From contig CM068367.1 in NCBI GenBank assembly GCA_034769895.1, forward strand, positions 127,274,927 to 127,338,926: a stretch of 64,000 bases of DNA. The letters are read 5' to 3'. This DNA is from Magicicada septendecula (taxonomy: Eukaryota > Arthropoda > Insecta > Hemiptera > Cicadidae). The notes below the pieces were generated by a model. The model had not been told where the DNA came from. It saw only the letters and a list, made by a program, of their open reading frames with translations, and did not search any database. The first letter of the stretch is position 1; each line of letters starts with the position of its first letter. Of the stretch, positions 47,887 through 59,940 are shown one piece after another. A program made the translations under genes and the position numbers.

Positions 47887-49961
47887 AGCCTGACCTCTCA
47901 CCACCCAGATGTTTCCCATTCGCAAACTCTAGTAACAGTTTATCGTTTTATTAACAGTTATTTTTCAACAGTTCGTCGTCGGATAACTTCGTATAAGACG
48001 CCTCGAGGTTCTCAAAGCGTTTTCCGCAGAAAAAATGCATCTTACATAACACAGAATACGGTATTACCCAAACTTTCAAGGTAAAAACTGAATAATTACC
48101 TAGCGATTGCAATCCTGACACAAAATATGTGGTCCGAAAGAAAGCGTTTCACACAGATTCGGGTCCGACAGTGACGATACATTCCACACACATACTTCAC
48201 GTTAGCCACTACCTACGAGATCATGCAGCTAATAACGAACCCACGTACACCTGTAAACCGACAAGCCAAATCACGTTAAATCTGGCCCGTTCGTCCGAGT
48301 CACTGTCTTAACTAGTTCCGTCATCCGTTTAAGAGCTTCATCCCCAAATAGAGGTAGAAACACTCGAATTCTCCTTACGAAAAAGAGGCGCTAATCTCGC
48401 TCTATCCACCCATCCTTAATTGTCTACTACTGACCGTTGGTTTTTCTCGACATTTTCTGTCTCCCACAGACTCTATCAACCGTTTAAGGCCACTTCCCGT
48501 TAGCTAAAACTAATTCTAATTACGAAAACTGACACTCACAGCACTACCATCCTCACCTTACTGATAGCCTACGTATCTCTAGCCTATCTTCTACATAGTC
48601 CGATCATGAACAGCTGGACCCAATTCGCCGAGGTTCTTTCAATATCATCGGTCTGTCTCGTTGGAGGTCTTATTTTAAGTCTCCTAAAGTTTGTTCATGC
48701 GTTTATTCCATGACTCTTGTCCAGCTGTAATTACTGCCACATGTCCATGAACTTATTTCTCGTGAACCAATAACGTACAGTAAACATTTTTGGTCGCAAT
48801 ACGTTTCATTTTTGTCGACACCATACGTTTCGCCAACTGTGCGACAAGCGATCCTCACTCAGTGTTCGACTGAGAAACATCGTAGAAATGGTGAAATATT
48901 GTGCTAATATAAATAATACATGTGACAAACATCAAAACGATATGTTTTTACGAACACGATGAAGACCGCAAAAATTTAAGAGCTCATACACGAGATAAAC
49001 AAACAAAGAAGCAAAGCATGTAATATTATTATTAAAGAAAAGTTCTAATACAGTTATATACAAATTTCTACACATCCAATTCGCTACAAAAATATTTCTA
49101 AGCTGAAAACGAATATGAAAGCGTGTGACAACCGAAACCTTAAATGAATAAGTTACAAACAAACAAAAGAGGAATGATTCTGTTATACAGAATATTAAAC
49201 AAAACAGCAGGAAAACTGGACTGAAACGGTACACCAAGAGGCAGAACGGTGGTCTAAGAGGTGGAACAGTAGGTTAAAACATAATACTACTAGCCGCCTT
49301 CTAAACCTTAATGCGGGAGAGATGATGAAGGGGATGCTAACAGGAAAAGAGAAACATTATAAAATAAAAGATACTGATTACCATATTTTAATATTGTTTC
49401 CAACCACACTGTACGTGGTTGTCCTCTGATTCTTTTTGCAGACGTTCTTAAAAGTTTTTATTCTGTAATTTTACTGATATGTTTATACTAAAGTTGGATC
49501 CTTTCTAGGCTCCTAGATGAGACGCTCCAGCTTAAGTCAATCCCTTATACTTCTATTTATTTCTCGGTTCGAACTGATCGTAAAAATTTAATTTTTTGTT
49601 TCATATATTGTATATTGTAATATTGTACTTCGTACATAATAGTGGTATCTTTAAGCCAATTTAAACGTTTACATCTTTTAATTTCGGATACAAAACAATA
49701 TCTATTGTTTTGTGCAGCAAATAAACAAGATCACAAGACGGACTGATGAAAAAGAAAACACACACAAATCTCATTACGTTTTAAAAGATTGCGAAACGTG
49801 ACTTTCGCACACAGAAAAGAAAATTAATTACCAGACACAAGACGGTCAGCGATACGTCTCATTTAGCGGAACCTTGGTCGGGAACGTCTTAACTCAACCT
49901 ATTTAATCTAAAATTAACGCCGCGTCGTTACGTATTCTCACCTTTTTTATAAATACAAAAG

Positions 49962-49962
<1 letters not shown>
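47887..49962. other. no gene recognised
   Basis: Possible further remains of the Tigger fragment to about 48,080 (minus frame SYTKLSDDELLKNN), otherwise unassigned. CpG content rises along this stretch. Confidence 0.3.

Positions 49963-50037
<75 letters not shown>
49963..50037. repeat. (CA)37 microsatellite
   Basis: Uninterrupted array; a second short C-run plus (CA)n follows at 50,150-50,176. Confidence 0.98.
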
Positions 50038-50039
<2 letters not shown>

Positions 50040-50176
50040 TCATAATGACAAAGGATAGTTTTAAATAATAACAACAACGACAAGACGCCGACGCCGACGG
50101 CGTAACCTTGTGAAGTAACGACCTGGCAGATAGGTGGCAATTGTCAGCTCCCCCCCCCACACACACACACACACAC

Positions 50177-51699
50177 CGGAGCGCCGCGTTATTTATATAA
50201 CAGTAACAGTAATTTCTCTTCATTTTCCGTCTCTCTCTTATTTCTTTCGCTACGTAACGATTAATTATTTAACGTCTACAACCTAATAATTACGTTCTGC
50301 TCCTTTGTTTTCAGACGCACGATTACAATCTACAAGTTAGTGTGTCGATTTTTTTTACAGCGTCTGTACTATTACTACTAATGATGACGGTACTTGCTCA
50401 AGTGTCACAATAAGTACAGTGTTCTCAAAGTCGAACGTTAGCATTCGTTTTGAAAGAGTTTTATCTAATGGGCACAAAGAAAATAAGTCCGCAAAAATTA
50501 AAAGTAAGCTGATTCTTACTCGAATGAAGTTTTGGCTGTGTGAACACCGTTGTATACGTGTACGCTGGGTGCCAAACAAACGGCACATCAGGCTGGCGTG
50601 GAAGGTGTGGGGATGAGGTCACCTCGCACGATGAAGAGTTGCAGTCGTAGTCATAAGACTGAGGATTAGTGACACAGTGGAGTCGTGTCGAACATCCACA
50701 GCATACGTAGCAAAGTAAAAGAACATAAAAGAAACAGGACTCAGCATATTGAATATCCGAGATTACCCCGGGAAATCAAACGGTAAATCGACGGGTCGCA
50801 TAAGATTGGGGCGACCGAGTCAGCCCCGAGTACTGAAACAGGCCATTGTGAGGAGGAGGGGAAGGAGTAGGAGGTGTAAAAATGATTCGTAAATACTGAA
50901 TCAATCGTATACGCTTGTCCAATCCAAACTGGCGGGCGCATATCAAGAGATGTACACTCAAATTCAGAATATAAAGTGGAACACTTCAGCATTGCGCTAT
51001 GAAAATAGTGTTGTTTTCGATTCGCTCTTATTTTCTATTGTACCAGAAGGGTAAGTTAAATGTACCAAACGTGTATTCAAAATTTTAAGATAAAAAAATC
51101 TAAGGCATATGGATGTTTATTTTCTGATAGTTATGAGATAGTTACGACTTAGTTCGACCGCGCCACCACACGTCAGTTCCTAAAGTTACAGTAACATACG
51201 AATGTGACCGTACTTGCAAGCGAGGGGGCGAAGACTGTTACAAACCCAACGCCTTTGCTTCATGCGTCAGTTGCATCAAAGAGGACTGCGCGTCCGTGCA
51301 CTTGAGGACGCCCTGGGACGCCTAGCGCGAATATTTCTATGGTCGGGCGGCAACAATCCCTTCCTTGATCGTCGGGCTCGGCAAATATACTCCAAGGCCA
51401 GGTGACTCTTGGAAGCGACCCCCCCCCCCCGTATTCCCGGTGGTTAATCCACCAATTCGAGAGAAGCTTCATGCCACCCCCCCAAATTCATTAAAAATTT
51501 AAATAAATAAATCAAAATTGGCCAGTGGCAGGAGTCAAATTGCAGGAGACTCGGGACACTGCACTTGTCGCGTCCCCCCAGTCGGACATGCATCAATTTG
51601 GTTTGGTTTGGACAAGTATCGACCTCATTTTACGACAACAGTCGAGAATATGGACGAGGAAGAGGAGGAGGAAGAGGAGAAGCAAAAGGAGCCCATAAC
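50177..51699. other. CpG-richer stretch, no gene recognised
   Basis: Contains poly-C runs (51,420-51,431 and 51,475-51,483) and a GA-rich patch at 51,655-51,690. No open frame shows recognisable similarity. Confidence 0.35.
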
Positions 51700-51830
51700 G
51701 TTTCTGACTTTCGTCCATTCCCAAACCTCAAAAACATTTCGGAGGAAATCGATTTTTCTCAGATGACGAGCTGAAAGCGGCAGTAAACGGTTATTTTGAT
51801 ATAAAACAGACCGATGGTTGTAGACAATTT
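51700..51830 (+). mobile_element. mariner transposase C-terminal relic
   Basis: The plus strand reads SDFRPFPNLKNISEEIDF and, after a frame slip, DDELKAAVNGYFDIKQTDG. This matches the SDYxLFPxLKxxLxGxRF - DEExxAAVNxYF segment that follows the third catalytic Asp of mariner transposases. It is a third, separate mariner trace in the window. Confidence 0.65.
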
Positions 51831-52116
51831 TTTCGTTCTAGATGTTCTTCTGAATGCGGTGTTCGAATCTTGCGGAGGCAACTAACTTGTGTGTGCTTAT
51901 AGGCACCGTGGCGCGAGAGCGTTTATACGTTGTTTATGTGGGATATACAGCAGTCTCGCTGACACAATTTACGCCCTCTATTAACGCAAGTCTTTATCAG
52001 TCGTAATTAATTTTTTAGCTCTACCCATATACTCGCGTTATTGACACGAGTGGTCGCACTCATTGAAACAGTTGCTGAATATGTTGAGTGTGAATAAAAA
52101 GCTGCAGTTGCCGAAC

Positions 52117-52450
52117 GCTAATTGCGACATCGTCGAGTTCACGTGGACAAACACATTCCGGTAATTTTATTAACGGGACAATCTGATTGGCGTGCACGGA
52201 CAGTATAACTGTTTATGAACACACTATCACATCAAACCGCTCCGCACGTAAGCATTCTGAACGCGTGAGCTATACCGCCGCCGGCTTCGGACGGGTAAGC
52301 AGATATACGTATGTTTGTCGTCGCTGCAGACAAGTACATTAGTTGCTGGTTTTCCAGGAAAGCGGTTTATTTAGAGCTCTTAAGTTCTATAGCGAAAGGG
52401 TTCCATATTTCACGAAGGAACACTGTTTGGCCCGGAATACGTGATAATAA
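52117..52450 (+). repeat. dispersed repeat B, copy 1
   Basis: Shares its full length with copy 2 at 53,967. Common words are CGTGGACAAA, ACGGGACAATCTGATTGG, TTGTCGTCGCTGCAG-like, GGTTCCATATTTCAC and CGTGATAATAAT. It is non-coding; no terminal inverted repeats were recognised. Confidence 0.85.
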
Positions 52451-53355
52451 TCACAATGGCTTCAACTAATGAAATGCGAAAAACGTTCAGTTCCAACTAC
52501 ACCGGAGAAAACACCAGCCCGGCCAGACAGCAAACAACAACGTCCCACCGACGGGCGTTAATTACTTTGGCAACGACGACGATAACATCTCTTGCGTCGC
52601 GTCAGAATTTTATGCACATTTCCTAATTATTCTCGCAATAACAGAACGCGGTGTCGAGTGTGGGTGATAACGACAAACAGCTACGCGTAATTAGTGGAAC
52701 ACGCGACTTCCACCGGCCCACCCAAACCAATGGCGACGAATTCGACTAAAGGCGTGTTTTGCCTACCAATTAACGAGCGTTCGCTGCGTTTGAACAAATC
52801 AATTATCGCAACGCGTTGTGTACAGTAATAAGAAACACCTTCTTAGGTAACTACTACTCTTTGATTTGCATGTGAAAAATAATGCGTCTTTACAGAATGA
52901 CCTAACCTTCTGGCGCTTCAAATATGATAAAAACTGCGGATAAGTTGTTCCAAATCGTATCATTTGGGGGCAGTGTTTGTTCACTTATGAATATTTATTA
53001 TCTGAGCTCACTCGTCAATGTAAGATCCAGTAATCTTTCCTTCAGAAATTCGAAAGGTGTAGGAGAATAGCAAAGCTTTGTAAGACAAGTGGCGTAAAAA
53101 ATTCTCAGTTTAAGACATAAAGTGAATAACTTGCTACTTTATTCCACGGGCTGACCCAAAAACTTCTGTTGTGAATTTATATAAATGTGTGGTGTTCTTT
53201 CCGTAATTCTGATATACCTTCTGTTACTCAGGTGTACTACTGAAAGAACGACTCGATTAGAAAAAACCCTAGTTCACATTGTTACTGGCAATATATACGC
53301 ACGGGCTCGTACACAAGCGCGCGCTCACACACGCAAATTATTAATTCATTTTTAC
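52451..53355. other. no gene recognised
   Basis: CpG-rich start grading to AT-rich; short CG/CA patch at 53,300-53,335. Confidence 0.35.
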
Positions 53356-53540
53356 AAACAGAATTAACACTGTTCCACACCACTATAGAAAAATTATTCC
53401 GATTAGCGCTTTCAAGCATCACAGCTCATCGTCAGATCGGATTAGCTTTAAAGCGCTAATCGGATTAACTTTTCTATAGTGGTGTGCAACAGTGTTAATT
53501 CTGTTTGTGATTATAACCACTAACACAACGTTCTTAATTA
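53356..53540. mobile_element. palindromic MITE, copy 2
   Basis: Same ends (AAACAGAATTAACACTGTT ... AACAGTGTTAATTCTGTTT) and same 34-bp right tail (GTGATTATAACCACTAACAC...) as the copy at 31,290. The central arms are shorter, and the loop differs (ATCGTCAGATCGGATTAGC). Confidence 0.88.
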
Positions 53541-53860
53541 CTTAATTCTTAATAATTATTATTTTTTTGTTAATTTTCAAGCACACTTACAATTTTTTTA
53601 AACATTCTAATCGTACTCGATCAGCCATTGGTTATATCCTCAAAGATAAATGACTATATTTTATAACAGTTTTATTGACATTTTAAAACACATTCGTTAC
53701 TTGTTCGTTAGCTAGCCACGACTAGAAATAAATATTAAAATGTATTAATAAAATGAAAAAAAATTCTGTTAGTGAAAAAACTTTTCACTAATACTGTACG
53801 CAACTTACAAACGAAAACAAGAATATTATTACAAAATACATATGGGAATTAAGATTTGAA

Positions 53861-53966
53861 ATAAATGATATTCGTTTTTTAACAAGAATGTGTTTATATA
53901 TTTTTAAATTAATTTTTATACTCTTTCAACAGTTTCAAATTGTCGTCTTCAGTGTACCGATGTAAT
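53861..53966 (+). repeat. repeat A, left copy
   Basis: About 106 bp beginning ATAAATGATATTCGTTTTTT and ending CAGTGTACCGATGTAAT. It directly precedes repeat B copy 2 and recurs in the same orientation just after it. Confidence 0.85.
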
Positions 53967-54337
53967 GCTAATTGTGGCAACGCCCAGTCCACGTGGACAA
54001 AACATTCCGGTAATTTTACTAACGGGACAATCTGATTGGTGTACAAGGACAGTATCGCTGTTCTAAGAACAAATCTTAGAACACATCAAGCGAAAGTCGG
54101 TATCAAATTATGACATAAAATGGAGTAAAGTATGACATCAAATTATGACATCGAGTATGGTTTCGGACGTCTAAGTAAAGACATTTGTTTGTTGTCGCTG
54201 CAGAGACGTATACCACTCGCTGGTTTTCGAGGAAAGGGGTCTATTTTGAGCTCTAAAGTTCTATAGAGCTATTTTAAGACTAAAGGTTCCATATTTCACA
54301 AACGAACTCAATTTGGCCCGGCACACGTGATAATAAT
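53967..54337 (+). repeat. dispersed repeat B, copy 2
   Basis: Homologous to 52,117-52,450 end to end, with a small internal addition holding ATTATGACATC-type short repeats. It is enclosed by the two A repeats. Confidence 0.85.
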
Positions 54338-54339
54338 GA

Positions 54340-54444
54340 ATAAATTATATTCGTTTTTTCAACAAGTATATGTTTATATATTTTTATTAATTTTTATACT
54401 CTTTCTAAAGTTTCAAACGGTCATCTTCAGTGTAAAGATGTAAT
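54340..54444 (+). repeat. repeat A, right copy
   Basis: Direct repeat of 53,861-53,966 with scattered differences (for example ATAAATTATATTCGTTTTTT at its start and CAGTGTAAAGATGTAAT at its end). Confidence 0.85.
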
Positions 54445-55205
54445 TTATATGAATACGCTTATGTAATCAAATGAAACCACTATTGTTTTAAATGGCGTTT
54501 ACTGATTTCCAAGATAGGCGAGATCACAAATTTGAGTTCAAATGTGAAATAAACAATAACTAACAACCAGTCTTTGACGTTATAGACAGGCCGTTGGTAA
54601 AAATTTACTCATTTTGTTGCTAAGGTCAGCATTCATGAAGAGGAAAATCGTTCCACATGCGATAAACGAGCTCATTAGCAAAAGTGTGTACCCTCTCTCT
54701 CCACTAACAACAATAGGGAAAACAACATCTACCCTTTTTAAGCTCTGTGCCTTAACAGAGAAAACAACTGGCTCTGCCAATACAAAGAAAGCCGGTTGTA
54801 TTGTAAAGAGATCAACAAACCGGTACACGCGAGTTTGCATACTACTGGACTCGGATTAAGCAGCACACTACGTATACTCTACTCATTGTCTGTGTGAACG
54901 ATTCTGGCCGTGATATCTGGTGTATTTATTTGTAAGAGTATTTACTGGAGAGAGTCCTCTTAGTATCTTGATTTAGATTTTCGTTTACCACTCGATACAA
55001 TCTCTCCACTCATTGTTGGTCGTAAATTAAAATGACTACGTTTTTTCCAAACCGTGTTACATCAAAATCGTACAGACTGCGAACGCCAGGAAAGGACGTA
55101 TTTTACTCAGCATGTTATATGTAGCACACAGTAACACTCTGACACCATCTTTTCAGGAAAAAAAAACCAGTTTAATAGAAACACCACTTCAAGTTTAATA
55201 GATGT
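54445..55205. other. no gene recognised
   Basis: Open frames of about 80-86 codons overlap on both strands near 54,580-54,860, but neither resembles a known protein. Confidence 0.3.
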
Positions 55206-55621
55206 TTTATTTTTCTTTCAAGTAAACGTTTTCCCCATTCAGCGAGAATGGTGAGGGGCTGTACGGGACGAAGGGCATGCTCGTCGCCCGCTCGCGTGCT
55301 GCGTCCCGAGCTTCAAATAGAGCTCCTGTCGCAGGGACCACAGATGTGCTGGATATTGAGGGTGAGTGTTCGCCGTGGCCGGGTCCAAGATTCAGCTGGC
55401 ACAGATTGGTAGCAACTGAGGGCGCTAATGAGGTAGTTGCCCTGGAAGCGGGCGGTGCGGTGAAAGAATTTCCGGGACAGTGTCCGTATAGTGGCGTCCA
55501 GGAAACGGGCACGCATGGACTCTAATGATTTTGTTAGATGCCAGGTAAGTGGGCTTTGCACGCCCAGCGCAATCCTCGGTCCAGGAGAGAGAACCCCCAT
55601 TCTGCGACGAGGCATCCTCAA
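55206..55621 (-). mobile_element. possible Jockey-like LINE RT C-terminus, GC-rich
   Basis: The minus frame from 55,621 contains SLESMRARFLDATIRTLSRK followed by FFHR and NYLISALSCY. This resembles the LRxxIxxLAxxFFxRAxxxxNPLIxxL ending of Jockey-clade reverse transcriptases. The block is much richer in G+C than its flanks and is open on both strands. Assignment is tentative. Confidence 0.35.
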
Positions 55622-55705
55622 TGTACTAGGAGGAAACGTTTGGTGCTACAAAAATTAAAACTTTTCAACTGTTCTTGTTCTTCACATCGATAATAAATAA
55701 CATTA

Positions 55706-55889
55706 CTTTATATTTTAAACAAGAATATATCTTTTTATTTCTACTTTTCACAATGTTTCGAGTTTTTTATTTATTGTCATCATCAGAAGTATAATATTTG
55801 AAGTATACTTCTGACTATGACAGTAATTAATAGACTGTCTAAACATTATAAAAACCAATAAAAAATATATTCTTGGTTAAAATATAAAG
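55706..55889. repeat. imperfect palindrome, arms about 87 bp
   Basis: The left arm starts CTTTATATTTTAAACAAGAA and the right arm ends with its complement (reading CTTTATATTTTAACCAAGAA). Both converge on CAGAAGTATA at the centre with a short loop. It looks like a foldback MITE without coding capacity. The outer ACAAGAATATAT words resemble the ACAAGAATGTGT of repeat A, so they may be related. Confidence 0.75.
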
Positions 55890-55984
55890 AAAAATAAAAT
55901 GTATGCTAAATCAAACAGTGCTGTTTTCAATATCGTAAATTACGACACGAGAAAAATTTATGAAACTATAAACAAAAAATAATT

Positions 55985-56110
55985 GGCAATACTGCATCGG
56001 CCCAACACAATAATTGTCGGACAATAATGCGTTGTAATTGCGCAGCACTTTCCAACAGTCTGTGTGCGCCAATCAGATTGCACCATGTTTAGAGATTATC
56101 GTTAAGAGTG
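55985..56110 (-). repeat. dispersed repeat B-like fragment, inverted
   Basis: On the minus strand it reads CTAATTGTGGCAACG and, about 50 bp later, CAATCTGATTGGCGCACA. These are the two best conserved words at the start of repeat B, in the same order. The rest has diverged. Confidence 0.5.
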
Positions 56111-57640
56111 CACGTTGCCACAATTAGTACTCATCAACCGCAGCTGATCACCTTCAATACAGCCGACCTGTCATGTCGTCATCATTCTGCTGTCGGTACA
56201 GCCGTTGTTTAATGATGTTAAAAAAAAAAACATGTCAATAACGTAAAATTACACCGACGCAAGATAAAAAATTAATTACCACCGATAACAGTTGCTTTTA
56301 TATCGATTGTTAACCTTTTGGCCGAGCCAGTATTACATACAGTAGCCATCGTACACGGGTGCTCTCCGATACTAACGCGCACTCACTGTACAAATGTACT
56401 TATTTATCACAGTTTTACGTAATGTGGATTGATAACATCGCTAATGACAGGCGCTGTACTCGCCACAGGATATTAGTTTCAAGCCGGACACAATGTTACA
56501 CCGGACAGCACACGACAATGCAATCGATTACTTACAACACGACACTTCGTATTGTCCGAGGCTTAATATGTTAACAGACGACGCGACGTTGTAATGAACA
56601 AGAACACCGGACGCTTTTGTACAGCGTTCTACTTTATCGGACTTTTTACGTCGCTCATCTGTTCTGACGTCGTTTTCTTTAGCGTCTCTTTCAATCTGCG
56701 CCGTCTGTACCATTTTGCTTCTTACTTAACACCATTATCGTCCACACAATTGATGAACGTGATTTTATTTTCTTTTGCTCTATTTCATCGTCACCTAATA
56801 ACGATTCAATATAATTTTCTTTTTCGTGTAAATTTAATTTTTACTGTGCCGAGACCCGTTCCTTTCATTCGACATTTGCGAATTTGATGATTACGACTTA
56901 GGGATATTGTTTACAGCCTGTAACAGTTGTGGATAGGAACTCCTGTTCATGTACTGAGGGTGTAGTCACAAATATGACTCACTCGCAGTCGAAGCCACTG
57001 ATGATGTCGTATCGTACAACTGCTGAAACGCTGGATACTAAATATTGTACGATCCGCCTAAATGGCTCGCTGACTCTACCACTGGATGGAGAGCGTCCAT
57101 ATTCCCTTGTTTTCTCTACGAACTCGATATGGTCTCAGTATAAATGGAACTTAGGTAACAGATTCAGAAAGTACCAATTACAATTCAGCTCTGCATAGTT
57201 AGTGGAAAGTCGTTCTATTTCTTCCTTCCACAACAGGCGTATTAAATAAGTTTATTTCGCATCGAGAATACTATAAGGTTCCGAACAAATTGTTGGGTTT
57301 CTTAGTCTGACTCACTTCCTGTAGCATATGACAACCGCAGAAGTCTTGTAGCTATAGATGCCATTTTTTTTCTTATTACCCACGTTTGTCGTCCATCTAG
57401 AAGCGCTGGAAATCCGAAGACCTAATCAATCTTCAACTGTGTTCCTTTAGGCAATGTTCCTCTTATGGCGTTATGCTCAACCTGAAAATTTCCAAGTTCA
57501 TTTCCACATACCCTTCACGACAAAAAAATTCCTTAGCGACTTTTACGATCGAGCCAACTAATGTAAGATTCCCCAATGTAACAGGAGGGACATACGTCAT
57601 GTACAAAGAACATAATTATTACTAGCGGGCGTCCAACAGT
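56111..57640. other. no gene recognised
   Basis: A CpG-containing stretch with open frames of up to about 97 codons. None has a recognisable domain or splice context. Confidence 0.3.
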
Positions 57641-58389
57641 CTATGCCGCATCCCGCATTTCGATCGCGAAAAAAGTAGCTAAAGGTTGGTAAAAGGTCTT
57701 GGGGGCTGTATAGACTGCTGATGTCTGTACAGTAACAAAACTCTGAGAAATGCCCACTAATTCCTGACAAACGAGTCGGGGGTTCGAGAAATCGAATTCA
57801 GCTCTGCCAACAAATCCTACTCTCACGTCCTCGTAGACATACACGTATCTCGCGCGGCTGCTGGGTACATGGCATACAATGGGTGTGTGTTATGTAGCAG
57901 ACGAGAGAAGGTGAAGGGCGAGTCTCTGGCGCCCTACAAATATCTGGAGCATAAAGGGAGAAAACCCCTACAGAAAATCCTGACCCTGCAAGTCTGAAGG
58001 TTGAATCGACGTGCCAGCGACTCGTAATTCGTAAAAAAACAAAGTGCTAAAGGATGGAAAAAAATACGTTTCAGTTTTTCCATGGATGTTGTTGAGACAT
58101 CTGGCTTGAACAACATGCCATGAAACACGGTGAAGCTGCCAGGAAGTTTTACTGAATTCCTTGCCGAGTTTTCTATAATTAAAAAAGCGCACAGTTTTGA
58201 GCAGTGGGCAGTTAGTAAACAGGTGAAGCGGAAAAACAGCCAGCTCACGTAAACACAAATAATTTTTGTCGCCCAAGGCTGCTTCATGTTTTGACGTAGT
58301 TTTCTACGCGTGTACGATTTATATATTGTTGTATGGTTGTTCTCGCCAATCGAGAGCCCGTTATACCCTGTCGTTTTTATTTCGTACAC
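57641..58389 (-). other. unidentified open region
   Basis: Minus-strand frames of 151 codons (57,934-58,389), 102 codons (57,968-58,276) and 67 codons (57,641-57,844) overlap here. The longest starts MYEIKTTGYNGLSIGENNHT and ends CSRYL. I recognise no domain. The words IQPSDLQGQDFL and GGGTTCGAGAAATC suggest a dispersed repeat more than a gene. No convincing splice sites or start context were seen. Confidence 0.3.
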
Positions 58390-58964
58390 AACTAACGCAC
58401 GCCGTGTTTAGTGCCACAGAACATGTTTAGTGCCGTCTTTACATGCCACAGAACGTTCGTGTTTCTTACGGACGTTTTATCTGGCAGTTAGAAATGTTTA
58501 TTTTCCTGAGAACTGCCCAACGCTAAACAGCCCACTTGTTTTGACTACAAGGGGAAAATGGATTAATCATAATAGTTTAAAATGTACTGTATTTCCAAAA
58601 ATCTAAGATTTGTTGTACTAAACAGAAAGTCCCAGATTCCGTTCAGTTTTGCAAAACTTGTACATTCTGTTTTCAGCACAAATAGAGCATTTCCTTTTAA
58701 CACATCTCATTTGGTCCTCTGATAAAATAATATAATAAAGTGTTATTCACAATTCACTGTATTTTTTACACATTTCTTCCATTTCTAGTTTTTAACAGTC
58801 TCCTCGCGTCACCACGTGTAGTGTAACACAGCTTGTTTCCAATATTTCAGCTACTGTTTAATCCCATCTATGTGGGGGAGTTTTCCCATTTGATTATTTT
58901 CCTCGATTCTTCCTTCCCAAATTCGTTTCACTGTCGTCGTCTGTTCTATACACGACATCAGTTC

Positions 58965-59260
58965 CCTTCTTCTTCTTCTTCTTCATTTCAAGGATTAGGC
59001 TTGCAGCCTGTTCCGTCTTCACAGCCACAGTTTTCTTGGTCTGCCTCTATCTCGTTCTCCAAGAGGCTTATACTGGATTATCTTTCTTGGTATTCTCGAG
59101 TCACCCATTCTATTTATGTGCTGTATCCAGTTACATCATCAGTTCTCATTATCCTAATATTTTAAGATCGATTGGATTTCGAGATTTCGTCTAAATTCTA
59201 CATTTTTCATTCTTGACTCCTATGACACTGGTCCAGATACTCCCGCCGACCATTCTTGCT
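58965..59260 (-). mobile_element. RTE-like LINE C-terminal fragment with (GAA)n tail
   Basis: The minus strand reads WIQHINRMGDSRIPRKIIQY, then KPLGERDRGRPRKLWL and LILEMKKKKK. This gives the HxxRM, YKPxGxRxRGRP and terminal basic motifs. It finishes in (GAA)5 (TTCTTC... on the plus strand at 58,969-58,983). The RT domain upstream is truncated. Confidence 0.78.
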
Positions 59261-59410
59261 TTTCATTTGGTATCTGTTAACACATCCAGAAATGTTCAAT
59301 TTATTTATCAGCAATCAGAAAATACATTCTTTAAGCTAATCTGCTGATTTGAAATGTACAACTAGATGGTGTGAAGACGTGTTCCATCCAGCGATGAAAC
59401 CTCGCGGTCC

Positions 59411-59940
59411 TCAAAGGCCGGGTGGCCACAGTCTTCTCAATCTTCCGTCGAGTGCAGGCTGTAGAAGTGGCAAGATCAGCGGATTACGATGACCGTAAAA
59501 TCTTGTATGGTGTCTAGTACGACGTTCGTGGATGATTTCACGGACATATGGAGTATGGAAGTCTGTGCGCACAGTGTGGTTGGACACATACAACGGAGCA
59601 TCTGCAATAGCTCGTACGATCTTTGATTGGCATCGTTGCATGATTGCTATGAAAGATTTGGTGGCGCAGCCCCAAAGATCGATTCCGAAAGTCCATATGG
59701 GTTTAAGGACAGTTTTATAGAGAAGACGTTTGTTGTCTAGATTAGATTTTCTCCCCATCAGCCAGTTAATTTCCTTAAATTTTAAACCTAGTTCTTTTCT
59801 GTTTTATGTGGTGTTTCCAGGTCACTTTAACGTCCAATTGATGGTCTAGGTATTTGACTGCTGTTTGTTGCGGTATTTCGACGTCGCTGAGATGAACTGT
59901 GGGGTAGATAGCCATTTTCCAATGAGACTGAGGTGCTGTT
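59411..59940 (-). mobile_element. Jockey-like LINE reverse-transcriptase fragment
   Basis: The minus strand reads HLSDVEIPQQTAVKYLDHQL, then WKHHIKQKRTRFK and, after one frame slip near 59,770, MGRKSNLDNKRLLYKTVLKP, IWTFGIDLWGCATKSFIAIM, QRCQSKIVRAIADAPLYVSN and RNPLILPLL. It corresponds to the thumb region and C-terminus of Jockey-clade RTs (WTYGIxLWG, QRxQSKxLRxIxxAPWYV). It is a 5'-truncated piece and fairly well preserved. Confidence 0.85.

Noticed and set aside
48129-48311. Additional transposase piece near the Tigger fragment
   Set aside because: No motif of the DDE domain or DNA-binding region could be read.
57770-57800. tRNA B box GGTTCGAGAAATC
   Set aside because: No A box at a suitable distance and no stem-loop structure of a tRNA.
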